Below are positions 24,801 through 32,758 of a stretch of 64,000 nt of DNA, piece by piece. Every line of letters begins with the position of its first letter. Within the stretch, counting starts at the first letter, position 1. The DNA lies in assembly GCA_963931255.1 (NCBI GenBank), contig OZ006972.1:1922001-1986000 (forward strand), written 5' to 3'. Under the pieces are notes generated by a model. The model had not been told where the DNA came from. It made no database searches and saw only the letters and a list, made by a program, of their open reading frames with translations. The translations under genes and the position numbers were made by a program. This DNA is from CALUVN01 sp944323595 (lineage in GTDB: Bacteria; Cyanobacteriota; Vampirovibrionia; Gastranaerophilales; Gastranaerophilaceae).

Positions 24801-24821
24801 ACTGCACCGGATACTGGTGTT

Positions 24822-26000
24822 ATGAGAAGTAAAAGAATTATAGCACTTGTAGATTGCGATTCGTTTTTTGTATCGTGTGAACAGAAAGCCAATCCGGAAC
24901 TTAAAGGAAAGCCTGTTTGCGTACTTTCTAATAAGGATGGCTGTGTAATTTCCCGCTCTCGTGAAGCTAAGAAAATGGGCATTACTATGGGAATGCCGTA
25001 TTTTATGGCAAAAAAAGATTACCCTAAGGCTATCTATGTTTCATCACGTCATGATTTTTACGGTGAAGTTTCTAAAGAGGTTATGGCTGTGTTAAATGAA
25101 TTTTCTCCTGATGTGGAGGTATATTCTGTTGATGAAGCTTTTATTGATTTAACAGGATTGCGCAGACTTTATAAACGTAATTATTATGATTTGGCTCTTT
25201 ATATAAAGGAAGTGATAAAAGAGCGTGTCGATATCCCTGTTTCAATCGGTGTAAGTTCTTCAAAATCTCTTGCTAAGCTTGCTTCTGACAAGGCTAAAAA
25301 TTCTGACGACGGGATTTATGTTATAGGTTCAAGAAAGATTATTTCCGAATTAAAGCATACAGATATAAGCGAGATATGGGGGATTGGACGTAATCTTACG
25401 GCATTGATGCACAAAAACGGTATTTTGAACGCTTATGAGCTTGTCTCGCAGACAGATGGATGGATTGATAAGAAGATAGGCATACGCGGTTTAGAGATGA
25501 AGCATGAGCTTCTTGGAGAATGTGTTTCTCCTGTAGTGAACGGTGTAAAGCTTCCTAAGTCTATACAAAAGACAAGTGCATTTGGAAAGTTTACTTCTGA
25601 TTTGACATATATTAAGAATGCATTGAATTATCATATCCATAGAGCCTGTGCAAAGTTGCGCAGAATTGATGCAAGATGTTCTACTGTTTCTGTTATGCTT
25701 AGGACAAAAGATTTCAGAGTCTTTTATGAAAAAAGGGTTCTTGTTAACTCAACCTGTTATGAGATGGAAATTTCTGATATTGCATTTGAGCTTCTTGAAA
25801 AAATTTATAACCCTAATATTCTATATCGCAGTACAGGCATTATACTTGATAATATAAGCTATAACAGCGGCGAGCAGTTATTTTTGTTTGCAAATTCCGA
25901 TTTAGATGAAAAAAAGGACAGACTTGCAAAATGCATAGACAAGCTTGAAAATAAATTTGGCAAAGATATAGTCCAAACTGGCTTTGTGAAAGAAGAATAA
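24822..26000 (+). CDS. Y-family DNA polymerase, UmuC/DinB-like
   Basis: This translesion polymerase has the catalytic acids in VDCDSFFVSCE and YSVDEAFIDL. The sequence VLSNKDGCVISRSREAKKMG with MGMPYF is closer to UmuC-type than to DinB-type enzymes, while the length of 392 suits either. A helix-hairpin-helix (IWGIGRNLTALM) and little-finger domain follow. No umuD homologue, LexA box or other SOS gene is visible beside it. It sits 21 bases after the glycosyltransferase pair and may share their transcript. A strong terminator follows. Confidence 0.88.
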   Translation: MRSKRIIALVDCDSFFVSCEQKANPELKGKPVCVLSNKDGCVISRSREAKKMGITMGMPYFMAKKDYPKAIYVSSRHDFYGEVSKEVMAVLNEFSPDVEVYSVDEAFIDLTGLRRLYKRNYYDLALYIKEVIKERVDIPVSIGVSSSKSLAKLASDKAKNSDDGIYVIGSRKIISELKHTDISEIWGIGRNLTALMHKNGILNAYELVSQTDGWIDKKIGIRGLEMKHELLGECVSPVVNGVKLPKSIQKTSAFGKFTSDLTYIKNALNYHIHRACAKLRRIDARCSTVSVMLRTKDFRVFYEKRVLVNSTCYEMEISDIAFELLEKIYNPNILYRSTGIILDNISYNSGEQLFLFANSDLDEKKDRLAKCIDKLENKFGKDIVQTGFVKEE

Positions 26001-26037
26001 AAAAAGCTTTGCTTTTTTATTCAGCAAAGCTTTTTTA
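26001..26037. terminator. Bidirectional rho-independent terminator
   Basis: AAAGCTTTGC pairs with GCAAAGCTTT around an 11-base loop, with A and T runs on the outer sides. It lies between the polymerase gene and the convergent SLH gene. Confidence 0.88.
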
Positions 26038-26052
26038 TTTGTAATGGTTTTA

Positions 26053-27198
26053 TTATTCTATGACCCAGCCGTTTGTCAGGTCTATTTTTAAAGGTTTCAT
26101 TAATTTTATGTATACGATACCTTCTGCAGGAACGTCAAGTTTTTCGCCTTTAAATGCCCAGCGGACAAATTTCATAAACCAGTTTCTGTCTTTTTTTACT
26201 TCACCTATTCCCTGAAATGCTACTGTTTGGTCATTATTTGTGATAAGTAATGCATTATCAAGTACAAGCACACCGTTTCTTACAAACCATTTGCCTGCTC
26301 TTACATCTAAAAGCTGCCCTTTGAGGTTAGAACCTTCATATACAAGGATGAATTTTTCTTTTGTAATGTAATTTTGCGGTGCTTTTGCGACATATAAGTC
26401 ACCCGCTTTTGATGATTGTGAACTTATATATGAAGTTAATTCCACAGGTATAACGGCACCTGCCGGTATAAGACCAATGCTTCCCTGTACTATAGCGTTA
26501 TCAATAACATAGCCTTCGCCTGTCTTTTTACGCATTGCTTCTGCAAGTTTAGCGTTTGGATTTAATTTAGCCTGTTCCACCATTTCGTATAGAATAGCAG
26601 CGACTTCAGCTCTTGTTGCGGGTCTTGTTGCTTCAATTTTTGCTTTATCAGTTGTTGGTATTGTTACCAGCATATCAAGAATTTCAGCTTTGCCTGCCGG
26701 AATTAAGAAATAATCCGGAATGGAATCTGTATCACTGTATTTTTTTGCAAGAACTTCTTTAGCTTTATAAGGGCTGATTTGTTCAGTTGTAAGCGCATTT
26801 ACTGCAACAGTAATGGATTCTGCTCTTGAAACCGAATCATCAGGTCTGAAATTTTCGGCTTTGTCTGAATTTGATATCAAATCAAAATAGACTGCCTTTT
26901 GTATGGAGTCATAAGCCCAGTGTTCAGGAGTAATATCCTGAAAATTAATTGTTTGTGCAACGTTAGCATGTTCTTGTTTAAGTGCTTTTATTGCCATTGT
27001 TGCAAATTCCGCTCTCGTTACATTGTCATCCGGTTTGAATGTGCCGTCAGGGTAGCCAACAATGACCCCTTGTTCTGATAACTCTTCAATTTGTTTGGAT
27101 GCCCAGTGGGTTGAATCTACATCTGGAAATGCCAGTGCAGGCATTAGCGTACACGATAGTACCATTGTCGAAAAAGCAATTTTAAATATGTTTTTCAT
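26053..27198 (-). CDS. S-layer homology domain protein with VirB10-like C-terminal barrel
   Basis: Residues 1-23 form a signal peptide. SLH motifs follow at about 25-70 (FPDVDSTHWASKQIEELSE, YPDGTFKPDDNVTRAEFATM), 85-135 (ITPEHWAYDSIQKA, FRPDDSVSRAESITV) and a weaker one at 155-210 ending in ATRAEVAAILYEMV. The C-terminal 150 residues repeat the plan of the 16.6-kb exported protein, with IPAGAVIPVELTSYIS, LVYEGSNLKGQLLD and LDVPAEGIVYIKLMKPL. SLH domains bind cell-wall polymers in cyanobacteria-like envelopes. An AGGAGAG ribosome site precedes the ATG. The 140 bases upstream hold nothing recognisable except AT-rich promoter-like sequence. Confidence 0.85.
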   Translation of the reverse strand: MKNIFKIAFSTMVLSCTLMPALAFPDVDSTHWASKQIEELSEQGVIVGYPDGTFKPDDNVTRAEFATMAIKALKQEHANVAQTINFQDITPEHWAYDSIQKAVYFDLISNSDKAENFRPDDSVSRAESITVAVNALTTEQISPYKAKEVLAKKYSDTDSIPDYFLIPAGKAEILDMLVTIPTTDKAKIEATRPATRAEVAAILYEMVEQAKLNPNAKLAEAMRKKTGEGYVIDNAIVQGSIGLIPAGAVIPVELTSYISSQSSKAGDLYVAKAPQNYITKEKFILVYEGSNLKGQLLDVRAGKWFVRNGVLVLDNALLITNNDQTVAFQGIGEVKKDRNWFMKFVRWAFKGEKLDVPAEGIVYIKLMKPLKIDLTNGWVIE

Positions 27199-27340
27199 AA
27201 TTCTCTCCTATATAATTCCACATTATAATTTTACAATTTTTGCGTATTATTTTCAATACGTTTAAAAATAGTGAGTTTTAATTATTAAAATTTATTACTA
27301 ATCTTTCAAACGCGAGATGCTGAAAATACATGTTAGCACT

Positions 27341-27369
27341 AAAAAAGACTCCTTATAAAAGGAGTCTTA
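27341..27369 (-). terminator. Terminator of the tRNA-Thr/tRNA-Tyr transcript
   Basis: On the minus strand AAGACTCCTT pairs with AAGGAGTCTT around a TTAT loop and is followed by a T run. It begins four bases after the encoded CCA of tRNA-Tyr. Confidence 0.9.
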
Positions 27370-27373
27370 AAAA

Positions 27374-27459
<86 letters not shown>

Positions 27460-27478
27460 ATATTTAATTTTCAAAAAA

Positions 27479-27550
27479 TGCCTTTGACGGGATTTGAACC
27501 CGTGGCCTCTCCCTTACCAAGGGAGTGCGCTACCCCTGCGCCACAAAGGC
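27479..27550 (-). tRNA. tRNA-Thr (anticodon GGT)
   Basis: On the minus strand the acceptor GCCTTTG pairs with CAAAGGC, discriminator A. The anticodon stem is CTCCC/GGGAG around TTGGTAA. CCA is not encoded, unlike in the neighbouring tRNA-Tyr, so it depends on CCA addition (cca is encoded at 31 kb). Upstream of it lie three repeats that contain copies of its 5' end. Confidence 0.97.
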
Positions 27551-27898
27551 ATACAGCCACAAGGGCTTATAACATTCAACAAAATCAGAAAAACCAATGG
27601 AGTGCTGCTACCCACCTCCACTCAATCGATACTTAATCGATTTCGCGGAGTCCTTGCCACAAAGGCTAACAACCATAAAGGTTTATAGTATTCGGCAAAA
27701 TCGGAAAAACCAATGGAGTGCTGCTACCCACCTCCACTCAATCGATACTTAATCGATTTCGCGGAGTCCTTGCCACAAAGGCTAACAACCATAAAGGTTT
27801 ATAGTATTCGGCAAAATCGGAAAAACCAATGGAGTGCTGCTACCTACCTCCACTCAATCGATACTCAATCGATTTCGCGGAGTCCTTGCCACAAAGGC
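27551..27898 (-). repeat. Three tandem 116-bp repeats carrying tRNA-Thr fragments
   Basis: Three head-to-tail units of exactly 116 bp (27551-27666, 27667-27782, 27783-27898) are followed by about 15 bases of a fourth. Units 2 and 3 differ at very few bases; unit 1 differs mainly in its tRNA-proximal 40 bases. On the tRNA strand each unit begins with GCCTTTGTGGC, the first 11 bases of the adjacent tRNA-Thr(GGT). It also carries a second tRNA-Thr-like block (GGTAGCAGCACTCC against GGTAGCGCACTCC). Between these blocks lies an insert with ATCGAT twice, forming a hairpin. No complete tRNA can be folded from a unit. No coding potential is supported. Confidence 0.85.
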
Positions 27899-27972
27899 TA
27901 ACAACCACAAGTGAAAATATCTTAATTATTTAGCATCAATATTTCTGATTTATTTTTTGAGAATGTGCAATC

Positions 27973-27992
27973 TTATCGGATTTATCCGATAA
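27973..27992. repeat. Perfect hairpin downstream of tRNA-Thr(TGT)
   Basis: TTATCGGA pairs with TCCGATAA around a 4-base loop. It lies four bases beyond the 3' end of tRNA-Thr(TGT) on its transcribed strand. There is no T run on that side, so it is a poor intrinsic terminator; a role in 3' processing or attenuation is possible. Confidence 0.5.
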
Positions 27993-27996
27993 AAAC

Positions 27997-28068
27997 AGCC
28001 GGCAATAGGAATCGAACCTACAACCTACGGTTTACAAAACCGTTGCTCTACCGTTGAGCTATGCCGGC
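27997..28068 (-). tRNA. tRNA-Thr (anticodon TGT)
   Basis: On the minus strand the acceptor GCCGGCA pairs with TGCCGGC, discriminator T. The anticodon stem is ACGGT/ACCGT around TTTGTAA. CCA is not encoded. With the GGT isoacceptor nearby, two of the threonine anticodons are covered within 600 bases. Confidence 0.96.
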
Positions 28069-28167
28069 TTACAAATTTCATTCTATTAAGAACAAATTTA
28101 AAAGTCAAGAGTTTTTTCTTTGCGGTATAATTGTACCGTAATCAGGTTATTATTAAGGAATGACGGA

Positions 28168-28509
28168 ATGTATAATCACATAGCACCAATTATTTTGCTC
28201 ACTATATCAAATGTTTTCATGACTTTTGCATGGTACGGACATTTGAAATTTAAATCACCGGCATTGTGGATAGTTATTCTTGTCAGCTGGGGGATTGCCT
28301 TTTTTGAATATTGTTTTCAGGTTCCTGCAAACCGTATAGGGCATGAGGTTTATTCTGCGGCACAGTTAAAAACTATTCAGGAAATAATCACGTTAATAGT
28401 ATTCAGCGGTTTTTCTGTATGGTTTTTGAAAGAACAATTCCGCTGGAATTATCTTGTCGGTTTTTGTTTTATAGTGCTCGCTGCTTTCTTTATTTTTAAA
28501 AAATGGTAA
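28168..28509 (+). CDS. DMT-family membrane protein, DUF486
   Basis: The 113-residue product is a four-helix membrane protein (MYNHIAPIILLTISNVFMT...), with AWYGHLKF, FFEYCFQVPANRIGH and LKTIQEIITLIVF. These match the DUF486 branch of the drug/metabolite transporter superfamily, whose members are small four-helix proteins that may work as dimers. A substrate is not known. Upstream in-frame codons extend the frame by 16, but the chosen ATG has an AAGGAA ribosome site, and a TATAAT lies about 40 bases before it. Confidence 0.88.
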   Translation: MYNHIAPIILLTISNVFMTFAWYGHLKFKSPALWIVILVSWGIAFFEYCFQVPANRIGHEVYSAAQLKTIQEIITLIVFSGFSVWFLKEQFRWNYLVGFCFIVLAAFFIFKKW

Positions 28510-28519
28510 TCATGCTTTG

Positions 28520-30028
28520 CTATTTGATTTCAATATGAAATAGAGCGTTGTTTTTATCATCAATGTATAACAATTGTCCATTGTTTTTTCTTGATAAATT
28601 TTTTAGAATTTCAATATTGTATGGTCTGCAAAAATCGCCTACAAGAAGAAAATAATAATTGCTTTTGGGTAGAGTTGTCAGTTCTTTGTAGAAATTAATT
28701 TGATTTCTTTTTATATCAGATTCAATAGAGCGATTTATCGTGCTTTGATTTTCCGGTTCCAGTGCTTGATAATATTGTATAATATTTACATCTGGAAACT
28801 TGAAAAATCTGATATAATATTCAAAATTCGGGTTATCAATTATTATATATACAGTGTCACCTGGTTTCGCATATTGTTCTGTTTGTTTTAGTAATTCATA
28901 TATATTTTCATCTAAATAATCTTTTGCTAGTATTATTTTTGACGTTCTTGCAAAATTGTATGTGCAAAGTGATAGTGTCATAAATAATATTAAAAATGCA
29001 AGATATTTATTTTCACGGATTGCGATTTCAACTGTTTTGCAGATATAGATTACATAGATTGGTTGTAAAAAGAGCACAACTCTGTCTCCAAACGGATAAA
29101 TATGAAGATAGGAAAGCGCAGATACAATCAAGACAGGTAAGGTTACTAGAAGATTTTTTTCTTTTTTAGGCTCAAGTGCAAAAAATATAAAACCGAGAGA
29201 TGCAATTATAAGCGGTAAATACTTACGGGCAAAAAAGTATCTGGAGTTTGCAACCAGTATATCTGTCAAATTGCTGAAGTTATATTTTATGAAAAAATCA
29301 CTCCAGTATGCGTACAAATAATTGTTTCCCATTGTATTGTGCATAATGGCAAGATACAGACATGCGCTGATTGCAGATGGTAAAATTATTGCAGTAAAAT
29401 CCAGCCATTTTATTTGTTTTTTTATCACTTTTATAAGATAAATAATTCCGATAGCACATGCTATGATTGCTGCCGCATTTGAAATCCATATACTTACGCC
29501 GAGTATCAGTCCTAAAACTATTTTTTTATCTGTATTTATTTTTTCAACATCAATATACAAGAATGCAGCTATTATCAAAAGGAAAACAAGCACCTCTGTG
29601 CTGTATTGCTTAAATTCCTGCGCATAGATGCATATTCTGTGGTTAAATACAAATAAAAACAGTGCAATAATTTGACTAATTTTTGTTGAGAGTATTTTTC
29701 GTACAACAAAGTAAAAGGCTGGTATTGAAATTATTGACGACAATAGCGGTAAGAGTCTAAGCGAATATTCACCTCTTATATTCAATATATTACCGAAATT
29801 GTACATAATTTTTGATATGTACATAAAAAGCGGCGGACTGACCTGTGCATTAACAAGCGGTCGGAAATAATTATCTAAGTTTATTATGTTTAGAGCCAGA
29901 GAGCATTCATCAACATAAAAAGGTCTGCAATAGGAATAAAATATGACTCTTAAGATTATACCTGTTAGTGCAATTATCCATATAAGCATCAGGTATATAT
30001 TGTTGTAATTAATTTTGAATTTTTCCAT
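28520..30028 (-). CDS. GT39/ArnT-like membrane glycosyltransferase
   Basis: The 502-residue protein has about 10-12 transmembrane helices. An early extracytoplasmic loop holds RPFYVDECSLALNI and a following PLVNAQVSPPLFMYI, the D-E and P-P-L-F pattern of GT-C fold enzymes (PMT/ArnT family). These use polyprenyl-phosphate sugars to modify proteins or lipids outside the inner membrane. The C-terminal 120 residues are soluble. A GGGAGC ribosome site is present. It converges on the DUF486 gene with a 10-base gap. Confidence 0.82.
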   Translation of the reverse strand: MEKFKINYNNIYLMLIWIIALTGIILRVIFYSYCRPFYVDECSLALNIINLDNYFRPLVNAQVSPPLFMYISKIMYNFGNILNIRGEYSLRLLPLLSSIISIPAFYFVVRKILSTKISQIIALFLFVFNHRICIYAQEFKQYSTEVLVFLLIIAAFLYIDVEKINTDKKIVLGLILGVSIWISNAAAIIACAIGIIYLIKVIKKQIKWLDFTAIILPSAISACLYLAIMHNTMGNNYLYAYWSDFFIKYNFSNLTDILVANSRYFFARKYLPLIIASLGFIFFALEPKKEKNLLVTLPVLIVSALSYLHIYPFGDRVVLFLQPIYVIYICKTVEIAIRENKYLAFLILFMTLSLCTYNFARTSKIILAKDYLDENIYELLKQTEQYAKPGDTVYIIIDNPNFEYYIRFFKFPDVNIIQYYQALEPENQSTINRSIESDIKRNQINFYKELTTLPKSNYYFLLVGDFCRPYNIEILKNLSRKNNGQLLYIDDKNNALFHIEIK

Positions 30029-30127
30029 TTGCTCCCGCAGATTGTTAATAAAATTATTTTAGCAGGTATGTTTTTTTATGGCAACGCCAATTCTATCTTT
30101 GATTGTTCTTGAGCCTTTCGTTAAATT

Positions 30128-30157
30128 AAAAAGTCCCACCTATAGGTGAGACTTTTT
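30128..30157 (-). terminator. Terminator of tRNA-Gly
   Basis: On the minus strand AAAAAGTC-TCACC pairs with GGTGG-GACTTTTT around a short loop, directly after tRNA-Gly. Confidence 0.88.
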
Positions 30158-30161
30158 AATT

Positions 30162-30233
30162 AGCGGGAGACGAGGCTCGAACTCGCGACATCCTCCTTGG
30201 CAAGGAGGCATTCTACCACTGAATTACCCCCGC
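30162..30233 (-). tRNA. tRNA-Gly (anticodon GCC)
   Basis: On the minus strand the acceptor GCGGGGG pairs with CTCCCGC (one G-T pair), discriminator T. The anticodon stem CCTCC/GGAGG encloses TTGCCAA. CCA is not encoded. It is a single-gene unit with its own terminator. Confidence 0.97.
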
Positions 30234-30341
30234 TTATGTTTCGTTTCGCAAGACTTATTATTGCATAAAGAATTTTTTTTTGCAAGCACTTTTTTTAATT
30301 AATTTTTTGTTTAGTATATTATTAAATTGAAAGGAGCTGTC

Positions 30342-31088
30342 GTGCCGCATTTTTTTATTAATTCAAAATCAGTAAAGGATAGTCTTATTACTATTGAAGA
30401 CAGAGATAATTATAATCATATAGCAAAATCATTACGTGCTAAGACAGGTGAAACACTCCTTTTAATTGACGAAAATGCTATTCAGTACGAAACTGTGATT
30501 AAAGAAATTACACCTAAATCAATTCTTGCTGAGATTATAAGACAATACAAGTCTTCCAGAAAACTAGAATTTGAACTTTATCTTGCACAATCTCCGCTGA
30601 GAAATAGTGATGCTCAATCTTTTCTTATAGAAAAAGCAACAGAACTCGGTGTAACTGGTGTATATCCTGTTTATACTGATAACTGTGCCCTTACAAAATC
30701 TGTTATAGAAAAGAAAATTGAAAAGTGGCAGAAGATTATGTATGAATCTTCAAAGCAGTGCGAACGTGCTGATATTCCTGTGTGTTTTAATATGACTGAT
30801 GTCAAAACGCTTTTAAATGAGGTCAAATTTGATAAAATAATAGCGTTTTGTGAGCGTATAGCAAAAACTTCTCTGCATGAATATTGCGCGGCGCATCCTA
30901 TTAAGAGCGGCGAAAAAGTTCTTATAATAATAGGTCCTGAGGGCGGCTTTAGTGAGCGTGAGTTTGAGTATTTTGAAACAAATTCACAAATTGCCATGCT
31001 GACACTGGGACACTTAATTTTGCGTGCTGAAACTGCTGTTACAGTTGCATTGGGAAATGTTATTTATGAATACGAAAATAATAAATAA
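30342..31088 (+). CDS. rsmE: 16S rRNA (uracil1498-N3)-methyltransferase
   Basis: RsmE methylates U1498 of 16S rRNA. The SPOUT-fold signatures are IEKATELGVTGVYPV, IIIGPEGGFSEREFE and LGHLILRAETAVTVALG. Length 248 fits. The start is a GTG giving V/M-PHFFINS, the usual RsmE N-terminus. It has AAAGGAG six bases upstream. A TTG five codons earlier lies ahead of that ribosome site and is rejected. cca overlaps its end. Confidence 0.93.
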   Translation: MPHFFINSKSVKDSLITIEDRDNYNHIAKSLRAKTGETLLLIDENAIQYETVIKEITPKSILAEIIRQYKSSRKLEFELYLAQSPLRNSDAQSFLIEKATELGVTGVYPVYTDNCALTKSVIEKKIEKWQKIMYESSKQCERADIPVCFNMTDVKTLLNEVKFDKIIAFCERIAKTSLHEYCAAHPIKSGEKVLIIIGPEGGFSEREFEYFETNSQIAMLTLGHLILRAETAVTVALGNVIYEYENNK

Positions 31089-32475
31089 GATAAAATGTGA
31101 TGAGTTATTAAATCAAATTAAGGCAAATTTCAGGGAGGAAGTTTATCTTGTAGGGGGCTCTGTACGTGATTTTGCCATGGGTAAAGACACATCTGACAGG
31201 GATTTAATTGTTGCAGGAGTCGATGCAAGAGATTTTGCTGAACGTGTCGCAGCCTTTTTTCAGGCCGCTTTTGTACCTCTTGATGAAGTTAACAGAATTT
31301 ACAGGGTTGTTCTGCCTGATAAAGTTAATTATCTGGATATTACCAATCCTCTCGGAGGTTCCATTGACAGAGATCTGGCAAGGCGGGATTTGACCGTAAA
31401 TGCTGTTGCTGTTGATTTGCAAACACTCGAAGTCATCGACAGGTTTGGCGGGCTGAATGATATTTTGAGTAAAAGACTTAATGCAATCTCAGAGCAAAAT
31501 TTCATTGATGATCCTTTGAGAATTCTGAGAGCTTTCAGGTTTATGTCTATACTAGGTTTTGAGTTGTCTGATGAGCTTACAGAGATTGTAAAAAAGCATG
31601 TTTCTCTTATAACTTTACCGGCTGTAGAGCGGATAAATTACGAAATCATGAAACTATTTGGCGGCAAATTTGCTTATGAGGCTCTACTCACGTTTAATAA
31701 TACCAGCGGTTTTGAACTTTTATTCCCGTTTGTTAGAGAATTAAAGCAGGTGCCGCCTAATACCCATCACCACCTTGATTTGTTCATGCATTCTCTGGAA
31801 ACTGTCAGACAAATTCAATTAATATATGATAGAGCTTCTGAGCCTGTTAAATCTCATCTGGAGGAAATTAGTTTTGGGGTACACCCCAGACTTGCATTTT
31901 TAAAATTTGCCGGCTTTATGCATGATATTGGTAAATTCTCAACATGGACTATTGAACAGGAAACGGGGCGGCACAGGTTTATTAAACATGATGATGCAGG
32001 TGCAAAGCTTGCCGTACCGTTATTGAAAAAGATGAATTTTTCAAATAAGCAGATAGATTATATTACTATGATGATAAAAAATCACATGTACCCGTCACAG
32101 GTAATATCTGCTCCGGAGCTTAACGATAAGGTTATGATGCGCTATGTTAGAAAAATGGAGGATAATGCAATTGATGTTATAATTCTTGCCATGGCTGACA
32201 GACTTTCAGCGTTAGGAGAAGCTGTTACTGAAGATATGGTTAAACAAAATATTTCCGGTCTGCAGCGCCTTATGAATTTTTACATCTCTGTAAAAGATTC
32301 TCTTGAACCTTTGCCAAAACTTTTATCAGGAAATGAAATAATGTCTATTTTATCTATAAAGCCATCCCCGAAACTTGGCAAAATTATTAATGAGTTGCAT
32401 GAAGCTCAATTATCCGGTGATGTCATGACAAAAGAGCATGCCATTGATTTTGTGATGAAATTTAAGCAATTTTGA
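31066..32475 (+). CDS. cca: CCA tRNA nucleotidyltransferase with HD domain
   Basis: The enzyme adds or repairs the 3'-CCA of tRNAs. The class II nucleotidyltransferase head shows VYLVGGSVRDFAMG, the acidic pair in TSDRDLIV, RRDLTVNAVAVDL and DDPLRILRAFRFMS. An HD domain follows (FMHDIGKFSTW), as in the HD-fused branch. The start is placed at ATG-AAT-ACG (469 residues) inside the end of rsmE; an ATG three codons earlier is also possible. Three of the four tRNA genes in this window lack encoded CCA, so the enzyme is essential for them. Confidence 0.92.
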   Translation: MNTKIINKIKCDELLNQIKANFREEVYLVGGSVRDFAMGKDTSDRDLIVAGVDARDFAERVAAFFQAAFVPLDEVNRIYRVVLPDKVNYLDITNPLGGSIDRDLARRDLTVNAVAVDLQTLEVIDRFGGLNDILSKRLNAISEQNFIDDPLRILRAFRFMSILGFELSDELTEIVKKHVSLITLPAVERINYEIMKLFGGKFAYEALLTFNNTSGFELLFPFVRELKQVPPNTHHHLDLFMHSLETVRQIQLIYDRASEPVKSHLEEISFGVHPRLAFLKFAGFMHDIGKFSTWTIEQETGRHRFIKHDDAGAKLAVPLLKKMNFSNKQIDYITMMIKNHMYPSQVISAPELNDKVMMRYVRKMEDNAIDVIILAMADRLSALGEAVTEDMVKQNISGLQRLMNFYISVKDSLEPLPKLLSGNEIMSILSIKPSPKLGKIINELHEAQLSGDVMTKEHAIDFVMKFKQF

Positions 32476-32719
32476 GTAATTTTTCAGGTTATAAAGCGTA
32501 ATTGTTACAATTATTTACAAAAATTTTTTATTTAATTTAACTCTATTTTTTCTCAAATTCAACTTAATTTTGTGTATTTTTGTTCAAAAATTTAAAAAAA
32601 CTATTTAAAAATTTTCTATTTTTATAAAAAATAATAAAATTTCATCTTTATATTAACTTTACAATCAGGTCACAGATAGCAACTTTTTTTTTGTCCGGCT
32701 TTTAATGTTATTGTGCTCT

Positions 32720-32728
32720 TGTTATAAT
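32720..32728 (+). promoter_or_regulatory. Extended -10 promoter (TGTTATAAT) of the membrane-protein pair
   Basis: TGT-TATAAT lies 30 bases before the chosen ATG. The 240 bases between cca and this box are extremely AT-rich and hold no gene or terminator that I can see. The box also overlaps the region that a longer reading of the downstream gene would have to translate, which argues for the shorter start. Confidence 0.5.
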
Positions 32729-32758
32729 AGATTTACAAGAAAGCCAGACAGAATATTT

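Noticed and set aside
27551..27898. CRISPR array
   Set aside because: Units are contiguous and 116 bp long with no unique spacers, and no cas gene is present.
27551..27898. Additional tRNA-Thr genes in each repeat
   Set aside because: Only the 5' end and one further block match; no T arm, no matching 3' acceptor strand and no anticodon stem can be completed.
27494..27901. Plus-strand open frames of 60-odd codons across the tandem repeats
   Set aside because: They consist of tRNA antisense and repeat units translated in register, and have no ribosome site or protein-like composition.
27973..27992. Intrinsic terminator after tRNA-Thr(TGT)
   Set aside because: The stem is perfect but on the tRNA strand it is not followed by a T run, so it was listed as a hairpin only.
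30327..30341. TTG start for rsmE five codons upstream
   Set aside because: It lies before the AAAGGAG ribosome site; the GTG six bases after that site yields the normal RsmE N-terminus.
32705..32758. Longer start for the 572-residue membrane protein (MLLCSC...)
   Set aside because: It would overlap a good extended -10 promoter and the extra residues look unlike the paralogue's N-terminus.
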